Source: Oscheius tipulae (taxonomy: Eukaryota > Nematoda > Chromadorea > Rhabditida > Rhabditidae). Taken from it: DNA of 64,000 nucleotides. This document shows, piece by piece, positions 36,456 through 47,978 of this stretch. The translations under genes were made by a program, and so were the position numbers. The notes beneath the pieces are model-generated. The model did no database searches. It saw nothing but the letters and a program-made list of their open reading frames with translations, and was not told the origin of the DNA. Each line of letters opens with the position of its first letter. The stretch's first letter is position 1. Where the stretch lies: assembly GCA_037178975.1 (NCBI GenBank), contig JASJZH010000002.1, positions 6,623,501-6,687,500 of the forward strand. The letters are read 5' to 3'.

Positions 36456-39103
36456 ATGACTCTCGACCAGCAGGACAAGGTCTTCCTGTTGACATCCTTC
36501 GGTGTGGCGGTGTGTTCTCTTTCAGACTTTGCAGTCAGCTATAGTACACAATTCAGTTCCAAGGTTTCTTTGTCCATAGGGTCAGATTGACAGGTTATTG
36601 CGACACGCTGAATGGTTTTGTTAGCCCTGTAACGATCCCTAAATATACTTCCACTAACTGGACCGATTCACAAGTGTTTATAGCACTTCCAGTTAGCCCG
36701 GAGGACAATATGCAGTTCAAGGTCTTCCTGAGAGAACAGGGAACATTTTTCGGTTCGGAGCATCTGGACACTGCAAAGTGAAGCCTCTGGTAGTTTTTAG
36801 ATCACTGTTAATTTTTGGATTGTGATCTCCCATTGACAGATGTAGAGCCAATTGTGAGACTTGTTGGGTTGTTCTTTATCGGTAAAAGTGAGACATTCTA
36901 TTTCTACCTGATAGCTTACAATATGTAAGTTCCTGCCAAGTATTGCATTGAAGCACGTTAGAAAATTCAAGTACAGGACAAAAAAAATCGGAATGTGATA
37001 TCTCATTTTAGGCGGTAGGAGTCGGTCTGATGGTCGGAGGTTTCATTCTCCGCTTCGGTCGCGGCTTTGGAACCTTTGTCACCTACGCCAAAGCCGACGA
37101 CGATTTCTTGCAACTCGGTCGCCTGGACATCGTTTTTGGTCTCTTCACCGCCGCTGCCGGTGTCCTTCTCATCTCCTTCTTCATCGCCCTTTTTGCCACC
37201 CTCAAACGTAACAAGTTTCTTCTCTACACCGTGAGTTCTTGAAAAATGGCTGAAGGCAAATATCTTTTTGACCTATGGGGCAAACGTGGTCATAAATTGG
37301 TGCCTCTTGTATGTATTGATAAACCGAAATGGGTAGAAACGCGAGGAAGGTGGACATAAATAGGTACACGATTCATCCTGTTCATTTCCTCTTGTGAGAA
37401 TGCCAAAGTGACAAAGGACAGAGACAATCTTTTGGACAAGTTGGACAACTCAGGCAAGAGTCAATACCGGTAAAGATAGCGGTAAAGAGAAGGCAGAGGC
37501 TTGTTGGGAGACTAGGGTGGAATGGGATACATGTTATTGTCAGACAGGGGTTACCAGGACAAGGATTACTAGAGAAAATCTCAGTAGACTGTCAGTAACA
37601 GACAGTTGGGGTCGAATGCACAGGCTTGTGTAGAAAGATGAAGGAGCATGGTTATTGTATGGTACACGGAGGAGATCTTTACTTTTCCCCAGAAGCTAAA
37701 CTGTAGTCAATACAAAGTATGCAACAGTCCGAAATCCTACCTTTACAAGGAGCAAGTGATGTCTGTCTCTAATACATGTGGGGTAACACTTGACAGTTTC
37801 TGTAGCCTTTTCTGTCAAGTGTTATTATATAACAGCGTTGACAAGACGAGTTAGAAAAGAGTCAAAAAGTTCAAATGAGTCGCTCCACCAGGAGCGTAAG
37901 CGACTGGTAGTTTCATAACTGAATTCAGTTGCTAACAATGCTTTCGCAAACACTAACTAGGAGTTGTCGTGTACTCTGGGACAACAGAATAGAGTTATCT
38001 GGGTATCATAAAAGTAAGTAGCAGGGGAAGGAGACACGGGTAGACGAAGAGAGACACTCGAACATGAGCAGGAGCTGTAGGAGATAGGGGTATGACTAGT
38101 CAGGATTCAAGCCTTTCTTTCAGAAAACTTCGGTCAGCTCTGAGAATATAGCTCAAGAAACTAGATATGACAAGGGATATAAAGAAGCATTAGCAACCTG
38201 CGGCGTGCTTGAGTTGTTTGGTTGCTTTCTAGCTACAATAAATTGAACAAGACCCATGCTGATTTCCGCTCACAACTGACTTGTTAACTACAATAGTTTT
38301 TAAACTGCCATCTTTGCTTCGTGGCTCGGACAAATAAAAACACACAGAATCAACCACAGACACCATTGCGCTTTCATAAAAAGAAGCGTAGGACCAGGGA
38401 CGGAAGAAGCAGCAGTTACAACGAGGATGGGACAGTTACAAAGCCAGAAGTCAATAAAACTAAACCCTTACTTTCAAGTACTGCGGAATAATCGCCCTGA
38501 TGATTGTCATCCAACTCGTCGCTGGTCTCCTGGGCTTCCAGTACTCGGACTCAATTAAGGTCTTGAACAACGACGATACTGGAGTCCTGCACCAGTCACT
38601 CAACAAGACCATTGCCATGTAACTATTAACTGTTTTTACGCAACTTTAGGTTCAATGAGCTTGGGAAATGGCCAACAATTAGCCCAGAATAAAGTAGAAT
38701 CTGTATTCAGAATGCAAGCCAACAACGGCGTGATCCAGAACGACGACCAGTCCAACTTCTGGAAGCACACCCAGAATGTTTTGAGTTGTTGCGGTGTGGT
38801 GAACAGTAATGACTGGGGACCCTATGCTTTGAATCAGTCCATCTTGAGCTCGACCAACTGTTACCCATCCAACAAGCAGAAAGTAAGCTTTTATGGCATC
38901 GAAAAAAAGTTGTAGGGCTGTGAGAAGCAGATTCACGACAGAATAGCCCAGGATTCCCAATATCTCGCTGTTGCTTCCATGGGAGTTCTCCTCGTCGAGG
39001 TAGGCTGTCCACTACACCGAAAGACTTTTTCCAGATTATTGCCAGCTTCCTGGCCGGCTACCGTGCCTACAATCTCAACTACGAGAATCAGAGCAGTATG
39101 TAA
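36456..39103 (+). CDS. Tetraspanin
   Basis: Exons 36456-36509, 37012-37230, 38479-38618, 38711-38882, 38916-38999 and 39035-39103 join to 246 codons (245 aa), the usual tetraspanin size. Four hydrophobic segments are visible: FGVAAVGVGLMVGGFILRF, the stretch ending VLLISFFIALFATL, IALMIVIQLVAGLLGF, and MGVLLVEIIASFLAGY. The large extracellular loop holds the signature CCG in VLSCCGVVNSNDWG plus two more cysteines (TNCYP and GCEKQ), giving the minimal four-cysteine loop. Tetraspanins organise membrane microdomains. The short N-terminus (MTLDQQDKVF) faces the cytoplasm. An AATAAA lies 62 bases after the stop. Intron 2 is large (1,248 bp) while others are 33-92 bp, apart from intron 1 (502 bp). 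Confidence 0.88.
37231..38478. other. Large tetraspanin intron
   Basis: 1,248 bases between the second and third tetraspanin exons. Open stretches here have no coding character. No transposon ends were recognised. Confidence 0.5.
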
Positions 39104-39435
39104 TACACCAATTAGGCTTTTGACTGTACAGATTTATCACAATAAGAGGCAAAGTATATTTCGGAAATAAAAAATATAACATGCATGATGTGGACCCCGG
39201 ACAAAGAGAGGGGAGGAGAACATGTGTGATTGGGCCAGGCCCGTGCTCGACTAGACACCAGAAATAGGTTTCACTTCATAGGATGAAGTAATAAGAACCC
39301 GTAGTTTTGGGGGGAGGATAACAACGACGAATTGATCAACATGGGGGACCCGTGAAAAGATGAGAAGCATGTGTGTACAAACCGGTTACAAGAGAGGCCG
39401 GGGCTTTTGAGTAGAAGGGAAGAAGAGGAGTAGGA
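39104..39435. other. Convergent intergenic region (tetraspanin / ZYG-11)
   Basis: About 330 bases between two convergent stop codons, so it should hold both 3' UTRs. Apart from the tetraspanin polyadenylation signal no feature is recognised. A canonical AATAAA for the minus-strand gene was not seen. Confidence 0.4.
39166..39171 (+). terminator. AATAAA polyadenylation signal of the tetraspanin gene
   Basis: Canonical hexamer 62 bases downstream of the tetraspanin stop codon, followed by an A-rich stretch. The next gene is convergent and ends at 39436. Confidence 0.6.
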
Positions 39436-42115
39436 TTAGTCGAGCTGCTCGAAGATCTCGGCAATGAGACGGCCCAGCTTGGAGTCCTCGGTGACGTCTT
39501 TGCGCGAACGCAGCTCTTCGACTGTTCCCAGTATGCTCGAGTCTTTCAGCATCGCCGAGTATCTGAAATTGAGACATTGTCTAAGTTTCTAGAGCGTCTG
39601 TTCGTCACTTTGCTCATTTGAACATGACCAAGTAGGGGCATGATCAACTTACGTAGTGCCATGTATCCTTTCCTTGTTTGACAGCACATGCACAACGCCC
39701 CACAGAACCCAGAGTCGTGCTCCGTCGAATTCGGCCATGTCCAGAATGCGTTCAAACGGAGCTAGAGAGCGGTAGGAGACCATGGCACCGGCCAGCTTCG
39801 GCCACTGGGAAACGGCCTCGATGAGTCGTTTGTCAATCTGCTCCTTGTTCGTCACTGCACTCCGTCCGAGCAGCGATTTGTGCGTCAGCAGGTTCGAGAG
39901 TACGCCGGCGGCAAAGTAGGAACGTTCCACGGCACGATTGCGTCCATTCTCGTCGATCTTGCTGAAGTCACCTTTGAGACATTCGCTGAAACGTTGGGGT
40001 TTTGACCGGGAGAGAAATAAAACGAACCACAAGGACTGGATGCAACTATTGTTGTCGATGAGCAGATTTCGGAGCCTATCGACTTCGGCAATGTTGTTCA
40101 ATATGCCGAGCACCTTCGTCTGGATGTTCATCTGATCGCTGTAGAGCTCGAGGATGCTGAAGCAGGCCTTCACTCCGCCAGACTGATAGAAGATCTCGCA
40201 TGTCACCGAGGATTCGTCTAAATCCTTAAATTTACCAAGGTTTCAAAGAGAAAGGCATACCTGTAAGATTCCAGAGTGCACTGAGTGTGAACTTGAGAGT
40301 GAAGATCATGTTTTCGGGCCTGGGACCGGCGGACTGCTCGTGTTGTCGCAGCGTGTCATTCAACATACCCACGAGGAATTTAACGTAACGCTCGTCGCTG
40401 GTCAGCTCACGAGCCTCCGGGGGTCGCATCTTCGGCGTGACTATTGAGACGATGGCTATCGTCATCCGGGCGACCGAGGAATCCTTGCTCGTCAGCATGC
40501 TCTCCAGGGCTACTTTGCATGTGCGGTAGAAGTCGACACAGGGCAGCTGTAGGAGGTAGTCGTTGCAGATTGTGAGCCAGACGTTCTTCTGGAGCTGGAT
40601 GATCTGGCGCCAGGCTTCGGCCGCGTCCAGACAACGGCTCATGCAATCCTGGACTACTTCGGAGGTCAGGCGGCGAATTCTCTTCAATCTAAAATCGAAT
40701 TAAGAACAGAATGGATGGTCAGAGCTTACTTGCAGAGGTGGTACAAACAAGCACTGCCGGCCATTTGGACGCCGAGGTTCTGGAGATGCTTCTTCATCGA
40801 ACTACAGACGAGCTCAGCACATTGGACGACTTCCTCGTCGGTGAACTCGTCATAGGAGCTCTGCAGGCTGTAGTAGACGTTGTGAAGGGCGTGGCTGGTG
40901 AAGGCACCTCGGTCTCGGTTCCAATAGAAGCTCAGCGCCTCCATCGAGCTCTTCTTGGCGCAGCAGTTCACAATTTGGACTCGCTCGAGGTCGAAGGAGT
41001 ACGAGTCCAGCGGTGTGGCCAGAACAGAGATGAGACGAATCTTCGGACACTTGACAGCGATCTGATTGACCAGCGTCACGGCTTTGTCCACTCCGTAGCC
41101 GGCCAGCGCATTGCCGGCAATGTCGAGACTGCGCAGCTCGGGCCACGGCGACTCCTCGTATTGCGACAGAATGTCGACGAAGACGGAGGAGAGATCGTTC
41201 TCCGTGTCTTGAACCCTGAAACTTGGAAGATTGGAACCAACAGAAAGAGAGCATACTCATCCGTGGCGTATTCCGAAATCTTCTTCGAGATGTCGAGCAC
41301 TCTCAGCTCGGACAGACTGACCAAGTTCTCGAGCACGTTGCCATGTTTGATCTCCAAATTGTGCATGACGAGTATCTCCAGATTTGGGACGCTGGAGACC
41401 CAGGTGAGCTCGTTCACTGCGGTATCAGAAATATCGAGGCTCCTCAGCTGCGGCAGAAACTTGACTGCATTCGTCATCCATCTGGCACAGATCGGTCTCC
41501 GGGCGAGGCTCAGACTCTCCAGGCTGGGCAGTCTGCCGAAGCCGTTTAGGCTCCGGACCTTGTTGAAGCCGGCAATGTTGAGGTGGCGCATTTTGGTGGC
41601 AGCCTCCTCAGACAGACACTCGTCGACAAACTGCACAATGTCCAGGCTATTGAAGGGGCTCATCTCTGGATTGTGGATGGTTAGAGAACAAAGACAGGGT
41701 TAGCTTACCATTTTTGTCGTGATTGGCAATGTTGATAGAGGTCAGATCCTTGTATTTGCGTAACAGAAGGAGCGACTCGAAGGATATGGCTTCGCAATGT
41801 GATGAGTCGAACTGCAAGTACCAGTTTACCATGAATGGAACAGTAAACTCACTTTAGAAATGGTAAGTGGCGTCTCTACGAAACTCTTCAAGCCGTCCAG
41901 ATCAAGAAGCGACAGCTGTCGCATGGCATCCATGATGTCATCTCCAATATGCGTCGGTAGCGGCGTGTCGATCGGCGGCACACGGCCTAAAAGACATTTT
42001 TACGTGAGATCCTTCATTTCCTGTCTGCTGCAGGTAAAAACTTACCATTTCCTATCAGCGAAGCAAAGTGGAGTGCACAAAGTCTCGAAAGTGACAGGCC
42101 CTCCCTATTTTCCAT
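39436..42115 (-). CDS. zyg-11: ZYG-11/ZER1 family substrate receptor of a cullin-2 ubiquitin ligase
   Basis: Eight minus-strand exons: 42115-42046, 41986-41853, 41811-41709, 41665-41257, 41215-40730, 40688-40261, 40217-39653, 39562-39436. They total 774 codons (773 aa), close to the family size. The N-terminus has [13 protein letters not shown], compatible with a VHL-type box for cullin-2 binding. Leucine-rich repeats follow ([32 protein letters not shown]). The C-terminal half is ARM-like, with the family marks [23 protein letters not shown] and [15 protein letters not shown]-11 proteins bring substrates, including N-terminal glycine degrons in relatives, to CUL2; C. elegans ZYG-11 acts in meiosis and embryonic polarity. 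A TTTTCAG acceptor 9-10 bases before the ATG suggests trans-splicing. ZER-1 is the alternative paralogue. Confidence 0.9.
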
Positions 42116-42169
42116 GTAGCGAGCGCTGAAAACTGATTTGTTGAAGGGACATACTAGGAAAAGAGAAAT

Positions 42170-42465
42170 ATGGCAGACTCCAGAGAGAACGGAAAAAAAA
42201 CAGAAGTTTTAGGATTGACGAAAAACGCAACTGGTCCGCAATACCGTAAGCAAATCGTAATGAGACAACTATTTAGACCTTTAAAATTGCTGCTTCTTCA
42301 ATTTTCCAAAACTTTTGTCGCTTGCAATTTTGCTCTTCTTTCAGCCGGTTTCACCCATTTTTATAATGAGTTATTGTCCTTTTTACTTTAGGTGAAGCCT
42401 ACGTGGTGCCTGCAGCTAAAAATAACAATCGCTCCGTGCTTCACCTGTTGCATGGACAAAAGTAG
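42170..42465 (+). CDS. Small conserved-looking protein, 49 aa, head-to-head with zyg-11
   Basis: Two exons, 42170-42245 and 42392-42465, join in phase across a 146-nt GT-AG intron to give 49 residues (MADSRENGKKTEV ... NRSVLHLLHGQK). The first half is charged and Lys-rich, and the second has an YREAYVVPAAKNNN stretch. I do not recognise the family. Support comes from the clean intron with matching phase, a TACTAG acceptor 13 bases before the ATG that could be a trans-splice site, and its position only 54 bases from the divergent zyg-11 start. No signal peptide or membrane segment is present. It could be a chance model. Confidence 0.55.
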
Positions 42466-42876
42466 CGAGTTCTCTATGAGTCAAAGCCCCCTGCACAGTG
42501 ATTTCATTTTTTGTCTTTCGTGATTGAACGTTTTGGTAAAACTCAAAAGTCTCAAAGTAACGTTCTGACAAGGAAAAAGACGAAAAACGCAACCATTTGG
42601 GTGCAGTTTAGGTGTCAACGACAGTTTGTTTTGTAGAGTATTTCCCCAGGTATTTGCTCCCTTATTTGCAACCTTGAGGCTTCCAATTGGCCCTCATACC
42701 CTGTCCAGAAATACCATCTCATCAATTTCGAAAGACTTTCTCCGCTTCTTCTCTGGGTAAATAACACGTGCTGTGGCGGTCGAGGTTACCAGCCAGCCAG
42801 CAGTTGCTACGACAGCAAACTCGTGACACACAAACTGGTCGAGAAGTCAATTGATTAGCGATTAGCCTTGATGGCC

Positions 42877-42921
42877 GGCCATCACTTTCTTCTCTTGGTA
42901 CAATGACGAAAAGTGATGGCC
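42877..42921. repeat. Perfect 12-bp hairpin
   Basis: GGCCATCACTTT (42877-42888) is followed after a 21-nt spacer by its exact reverse complement (42910-42921). It lies in non-coding sequence. The function is unknown; the stem is short for a microRNA precursor. Confidence 0.5.
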
Positions 42922-43989
42922 GATGATATGCGATGTTCAACTTTTCTTGCCCTTTGTCAGATTGGGAAGCTTGTTGGCCGAGTCTTTTGAGTGATAAAAC
43001 TGCGACCCTTTGCCTGCAAAAATTCAAAAAAGCTAAGAGTTTAGGGCTCGCAATATTTTAAAAGACCTCTATACCGGCGTTTCAGGTTCGTTCGTTTGTC
43101 CGATTAGACCGTATTATAACTTGTGGAAGTTGTTCGCAAAGTATATTACTGAAGGAAGTGGCATAGTTTACCTACAAAAGTGCCGAGAAAACCGAGATTT
43201 GCTGGGTTTACGGCTTTCCGTCTCGACATTTCAGCTACTTTGGACTGCTTATTTTTAGTGGATACTGAAGCTTGTGTGCAGATTATTTGCAAGATTCAAT
43301 TGGAATCGAATAATGTTTTACTTACAGTAATGTCAAAAAGCGTGAGTTTTGGGGTTTTCATGGAGAAATAAGGGATGTAAAAAACGCTTTGATGGCTCCT
43401 TGGCCTCCCGAAACACAAAAGAGACCATTTTCAGGAGATGAACCAAAGCCAGAGTAAATGACGCAAATTGGTCATCGATACCAGTACAAAGGTCACAGTG
43501 CATAGACCGAGTCAGTCAAGGCCGTTCCCTCCTTGTTTTTCCCGGTTTGCAAAGCAAGGGGGGGGGAGAGCACGAGACTGATCGCACCTCAGTGACCAGA
43601 CAACGGGTTTTTTAAAATAACAAAAGAGTTTTCAACTAAAAATCAAAAGGTGGAAGTCCACCAGACAAGGATTTGGAAAAGCGATTTCGTTGGCAATTGT
43701 TGACAGGGAGGGGGAGGGGGGAAAATAGAGCAGACTTCCATGGAGAGTGGGAATGTGCAGACCGTCGACCTCGCGACAATTGAACAGCTGTTCCTCAAGA
43801 GCGAGGCTTGCATCATTTTCGCACAGCTTTTTTTTCGAGTGTTTCAAAACTTTTTGTGGGAAGATATTGTATATTTACTGATTTTTAAGAGAAAAAAAGA
43901 ATGACATGATGACAGGGGAACGAGACAAATAGAAGAACAGACATGCTAAGTTGATGAGCACTGGAATTTTTGAGGGGAAGAACTCTATT

Positions 43990-45330
43990 GACCGATTGCT
44001 GTGAGGAAAAGTTAGACTGGTTGACAGCAACTGTATGAGACAAAGAATAGAAAAATGACAGAAGGACAGTCTGAGAGCCTACAACAAGGACATTGACAGA
44101 CATCGCGGTAGAGAGACAGCGACAGAGAATGACAGTAAGAGTTGGGGAAGATGACAAGGACAGACAGTTGCAAGAGATCACAGAGAGACAGTAACAAATA
44201 TCAGAGTCAGTGACAGTGCCACTGGTAGTAGAACGGAAGGCTCCAGAGATATAGTGACAGGAAAGTTGACAGAAAATTCTGACCGACTGGTTAACAGTAT
44301 TAGACAGCAAGTTCCAGACACAGACTAAGAGATACATGAAGACATAAACTCCAGGTAGGAACAGTGATAGGAACCAGATAACATAGTCGAGAGAGTAATA
44401 GGGAGAGAGGCAAGAACAGGGTAACCCCAAAGCATTCCTAGGTTTACCCAGACGAGAGTCATACGTAGTCGGGACTTCCAATATGAAAATATTGCAAAGA
44501 TTATACGAGACAGAGACGGCAGAGAGAGCTTATAATGGAAAAACCGGAGAGCTAATGCGATGATGCAAATGTGGGAGCGAGAGATAGAGACAGCAGCCTA
44601 GCAGGATTCCTCCAAAAAGTGAACTGACCCCGGGCTGATAACAGGAGAAGAGAAGAAAAAGGGTACTTCCCCTCGTGATAGCACGACTACCACGTGCATA
44701 TGGGCGGGGAAATCCGAAGTCGGGGGCTACCCCGAACCCAATCAATAGATAAACGGGGTCTCTCTCTCTTCTTCAAACATACAGGTTGGAGAGAACCTCA
44801 GACTGTCCACGTAAACAGCATGTGTTCGTGTGCGGTTAGAGACAAAGGACCCTGGTCGTTACAGCAGACTGTCTCTCTTCATTTAGGAGCGGGTATGTCT
44901 CTAGAAGGGGCCCTGTTTGGCCACGAGTATCTGAAAGAGAAGGTCGGGATCGTAAATTGGGTAACTAGGTACTTCATTTACAGGGAGTTGAACTCATTGA
45001 ACGGAGACAGAGATAGTGACAATGACAGTGACCAAGACAGAGAGGTAGTGGAAATGACAGACATAGACAGCGAGGGGGACAGTGACAGTGACCGTGATAG
45101 AAACACTAAAATTCTTTGACCTGTCTGGATAGTCTGTTCCAGAAGATCACAGGGCAAAGTGTACCACTAAAATAAGGCACATCGTCTTTGACACGTGAAG
45201 GAAGACGACATCTGTTGATGAGAATAGGAATAAACAAGTCAGCGAACCTATCGGAAAGGCAGAGTATAGACTTTGAGAAGGGATGAGGGGCAGAGAGACA
45301 GGGAGACAGTTATGGGCAGCTACCAAAGCA
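43990..45330. repeat. Degenerate GACAG-type low-complexity region
   Basis: Words such as GACAGT, GACAGAGA and TGACAG recur irregularly over about 1.3 kb, best seen near 44005-44280 and 45005-45090. The same word family also occurs near 47220, 48070-48130, 48905-48980, 58755-58865 and 63015-63095, so it is a genome-wide simple-repeat family and not a single locus feature. Confidence 0.6.
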
Positions 45331-45653
45331 CCCAGTTGTCAGCAGTTCCAAGGTACCGAACACGGGAGAGTAAGAGAATGAACGTGAGAATGCAGTGTTC
45401 CAGCTGTTGCAAACACGATTAGAGAGTGGGAGCTCTTTATTTACAAGGCAGTATGTACAAATGACCAGTATTTACAGCCTGAGAGGGTATAGGAGATTAT
45501 GTACAGAAGGAAAGGGCAACCTTCGGAAGAATTCTTGAGACTAGTGACCAGCCGTCAGCCCTGAAACTTTTTGAATTTTCATGGAATGGGCAATAATCCT
45601 AGTGATTGCAGGTTATAAAACGATAGTAGTCAAAGAGACAGAGAGAATGACCC

Positions 45654-47978
45654 CTACCTAAAACAAGAGAAGTCCTCGTTCTGGAAGCAGCCAAGAGAAC
45701 ATTCTGATGTCCGCCGACACCACGAAGCTGGCAGTAGGATTCGAATAGATGACAAATCTGAAATGACATGGATTTGAACAGAACAGAAGAGTGCAAACTT
45801 GTAGCATTGGCCAAGAAAGCCAACAAGTCATTCTTATAAAGGACATGTGACTCCGCAATGTCCACGACTTCCAACTTCAAAAAACGGTCCCTTTCATGGG
45901 CGAAAGTGGGAGCAACCACCCCTATATCGTATCTGACGAACAGAGAGCGACAGTTCTGAACATTAGGTTATTTTCAGAGACAGTAATTGACTACCTTGAA
46001 CTCTGGATACATGTAACAGGCGCGGTGTTTGGAACCTCGCATGATCAACATGTACGGCGATGGTTTTCGCTCATCGACCAATTCGAGGGACTCGATCGTA
46101 ATGCCAAGATCGAGCAGGGCTCGACAGTAGCAGACGAACGCCTGAAAAGAGTCGGTTTTCTTACTTTCCAACTGTAAATTCGCAGCCGTTTTCATGAGTA
46201 TGAGGGTATCTTGGCATAACGAAAATAGCAATATCCTCTCAAAAAGCAGTGTTGTTTACTACTTTTTCCAAGCTCCCGTGAGCGATTTCTCCCAGCTAGT
46301 CCAAGCCCGTCATGCTCTGTGAATCATCTAAGTTTTGGGGTACGACTACATAAGCCAAAAAGCTAGCTGTAAGGGATAAGGTGGTTTATGTAGAAAACGA
46401 GTCGAAATTAGATGAAAGTAGCGTGTGCGATCGTCCCTGCCCAAGCTAGAAACTAAGTTTCACAGAACAAGTTTTCAGTAAAATAAAAACGTTTTGCTAA
46501 GTTAGTTTTTGATCCGTTCTAGCACTTTGCAGAACATATCGAAAGTCGCTCCTTATACCCGAAAATACACTTGAATGTGTACATGTATGGTACACAGACG
46601 ACGTTGGTTAGTACACGAGCAAAAAATTTCTAGTAACTGTATTGAATTCCAAAGTTTCTGTACTGGATTCCAATCTAATTGCTAGCAACAAAACTCTCTT
46701 TCGAAGCATTCTAATTAGGTGAACATTTTGTATTGACAACAGTCGTTTAGCTTTTGGAACAACTTGGAAACATTCCGTTTATCATAAAGGAATCGGAAAG
46801 AGCACATTCTAAGGTTTCGATAATCTTTCCTGACCTCTCATTGCACTCTCTGACGAAATTAGCTGATTAGGAACAAGGATAGTCATATTTGCATAACCTC
46901 GACTATTTCAACAGTGATAACACGACCCTAACGTTTCTTGACCTAGAACTAACCTGATTCTTGTAACGGGTCAGCTGGGCCGGACCGAACCATCCCTGTC
47001 CCAAGGTGGTCCAGTCGTGGAGGGAGAGGTTCCAGACGGCTGGAAAATTCTTTGACAGATTAACGTCATGGACTCACTCTTCTGGTTCGAGGCCTCCTTA
47101 AGGAATCGAACAAGCTCTCTGAAGCCACAACAAGTCACGTACTCAGAGTCACAAATGTTCAGCTTCAAGTGGATTTCTTGGAGTTGGTTTGAGCCGAAGA
47201 GGGTCCTGAATACGCTCTGTCTCTCTGTCTCTCTGTCTATCTCTATCTGCCCCTCTTCCGAACCCACTTTGCATCGTTCAAATGGTCAAAGTGTTGCTTC
47301 GAGACGTTGAGATGTCCATCGTCTTGACCGATCATGATCGTTAGCTTTTTAACATTTTGAAAGGCGCCAGTGGCGCTGCCATTTGTGGCCGAGATGGTGT
47401 GCACTAGAAACTGATATTATGACGCATTCGCATGGACATACGGTGTGCAAAGAGTCCGATTGGGAGTGTCAGGTCAGTGACAGCGGGGAAGAGTTTCTTC
47501 GAGAGGAGACTCATGAGATTTGCTTGGAGATGAAACGGGTCAAGGTTGACTAAAATCACCATGGTAGGATCTGTCAAATCATGACTTACTGCTCAAAATG
47601 ATGGGCTTCAGAAAGTCATACAGAGCTCTGTCTTCTGCCACATCGAACCTCTTCAGCTTTTTGATCCTACATGAAATGAGGTCCCCAAACCCGGTCGAGA
47701 CTCTGTCCCACCCAGTGGCAACCAACTGAAAGTGATCGGATTAGACCAGACTGGAACTGTCTCTCTTTGCCATTTGTTCCAAACATTAAACTTCATTGTT
47801 TTTCTCGCCAGTCTTGGAGAAATAGGGTCGATTGCATCAGAAACGGATCTCTGTCACTGTCAAGTCTTACCTGAGATGGTGATGTAAAGGACAGAATGTA
47901 CTCGATTATCTCGCTCGGAAGACATGGTAGAGAGTCGGAGCGAATTTCCCTAACCAAGGGGCGCCTAGTGTAAGTCAT
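45654..47978 (-). CDS. F-box protein (nematode type), nine exons
   Basis: Exons on the minus strand: 47978-47871, 47725-47590, 47549-47442, 47403-47268, 47205-47078, 47039-46954, 46141-45995, 45874-45799, 45757-45654. They sum to 343 codons (342 aa) with consistent phases. The N-terminus reads LPCLPSEIIEYILSFTSPSQ and continues across intron 1 into LVATGWDRVSTGFGDLI, the typical order of an F-box. The rest has loose leucine-rich features (IESLELVDER, LSSIRILLPAS), as in many F-box proteins. F-box proteins link substrates to SKP1-CUL1 ubiquitin ligases. Most introns are 37-41 nt; one (46142-46953) is 812 nt. The last two exons are the least certain. Confidence 0.72.
46142..46953. other. 812-nt intron of the F-box gene
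   Basis: Unusually long for this gene, whose other introns are about 37-145 nt. AT-rich; no transposon ends or coding exon recognised. Confidence 0.45.

Larger units (their letters stand above)
42466..45653. other. Intergenic spacer rich in degenerate GACAG repeats
   Basis: About 3.2 kb between the 49-aa gene and the end of the F-box gene. I see a run of nine or more G (about 43558-43567), the 42877 hairpin, and from about 43990 to 45330 a dense set of GACAG/GACAGT/GAGAGACAG words. An open stretch at 44694-45119 gets its acidic tail from these repeats and is not considered a gene. Confidence 0.55.

Noticed and set aside
44694-45119. 141-codon open frame with an acidic Asp/Ser tail
   Set aside because: The tail is translated GACAGT low-complexity repeat and the rest has no recognisable domain or splice partner.
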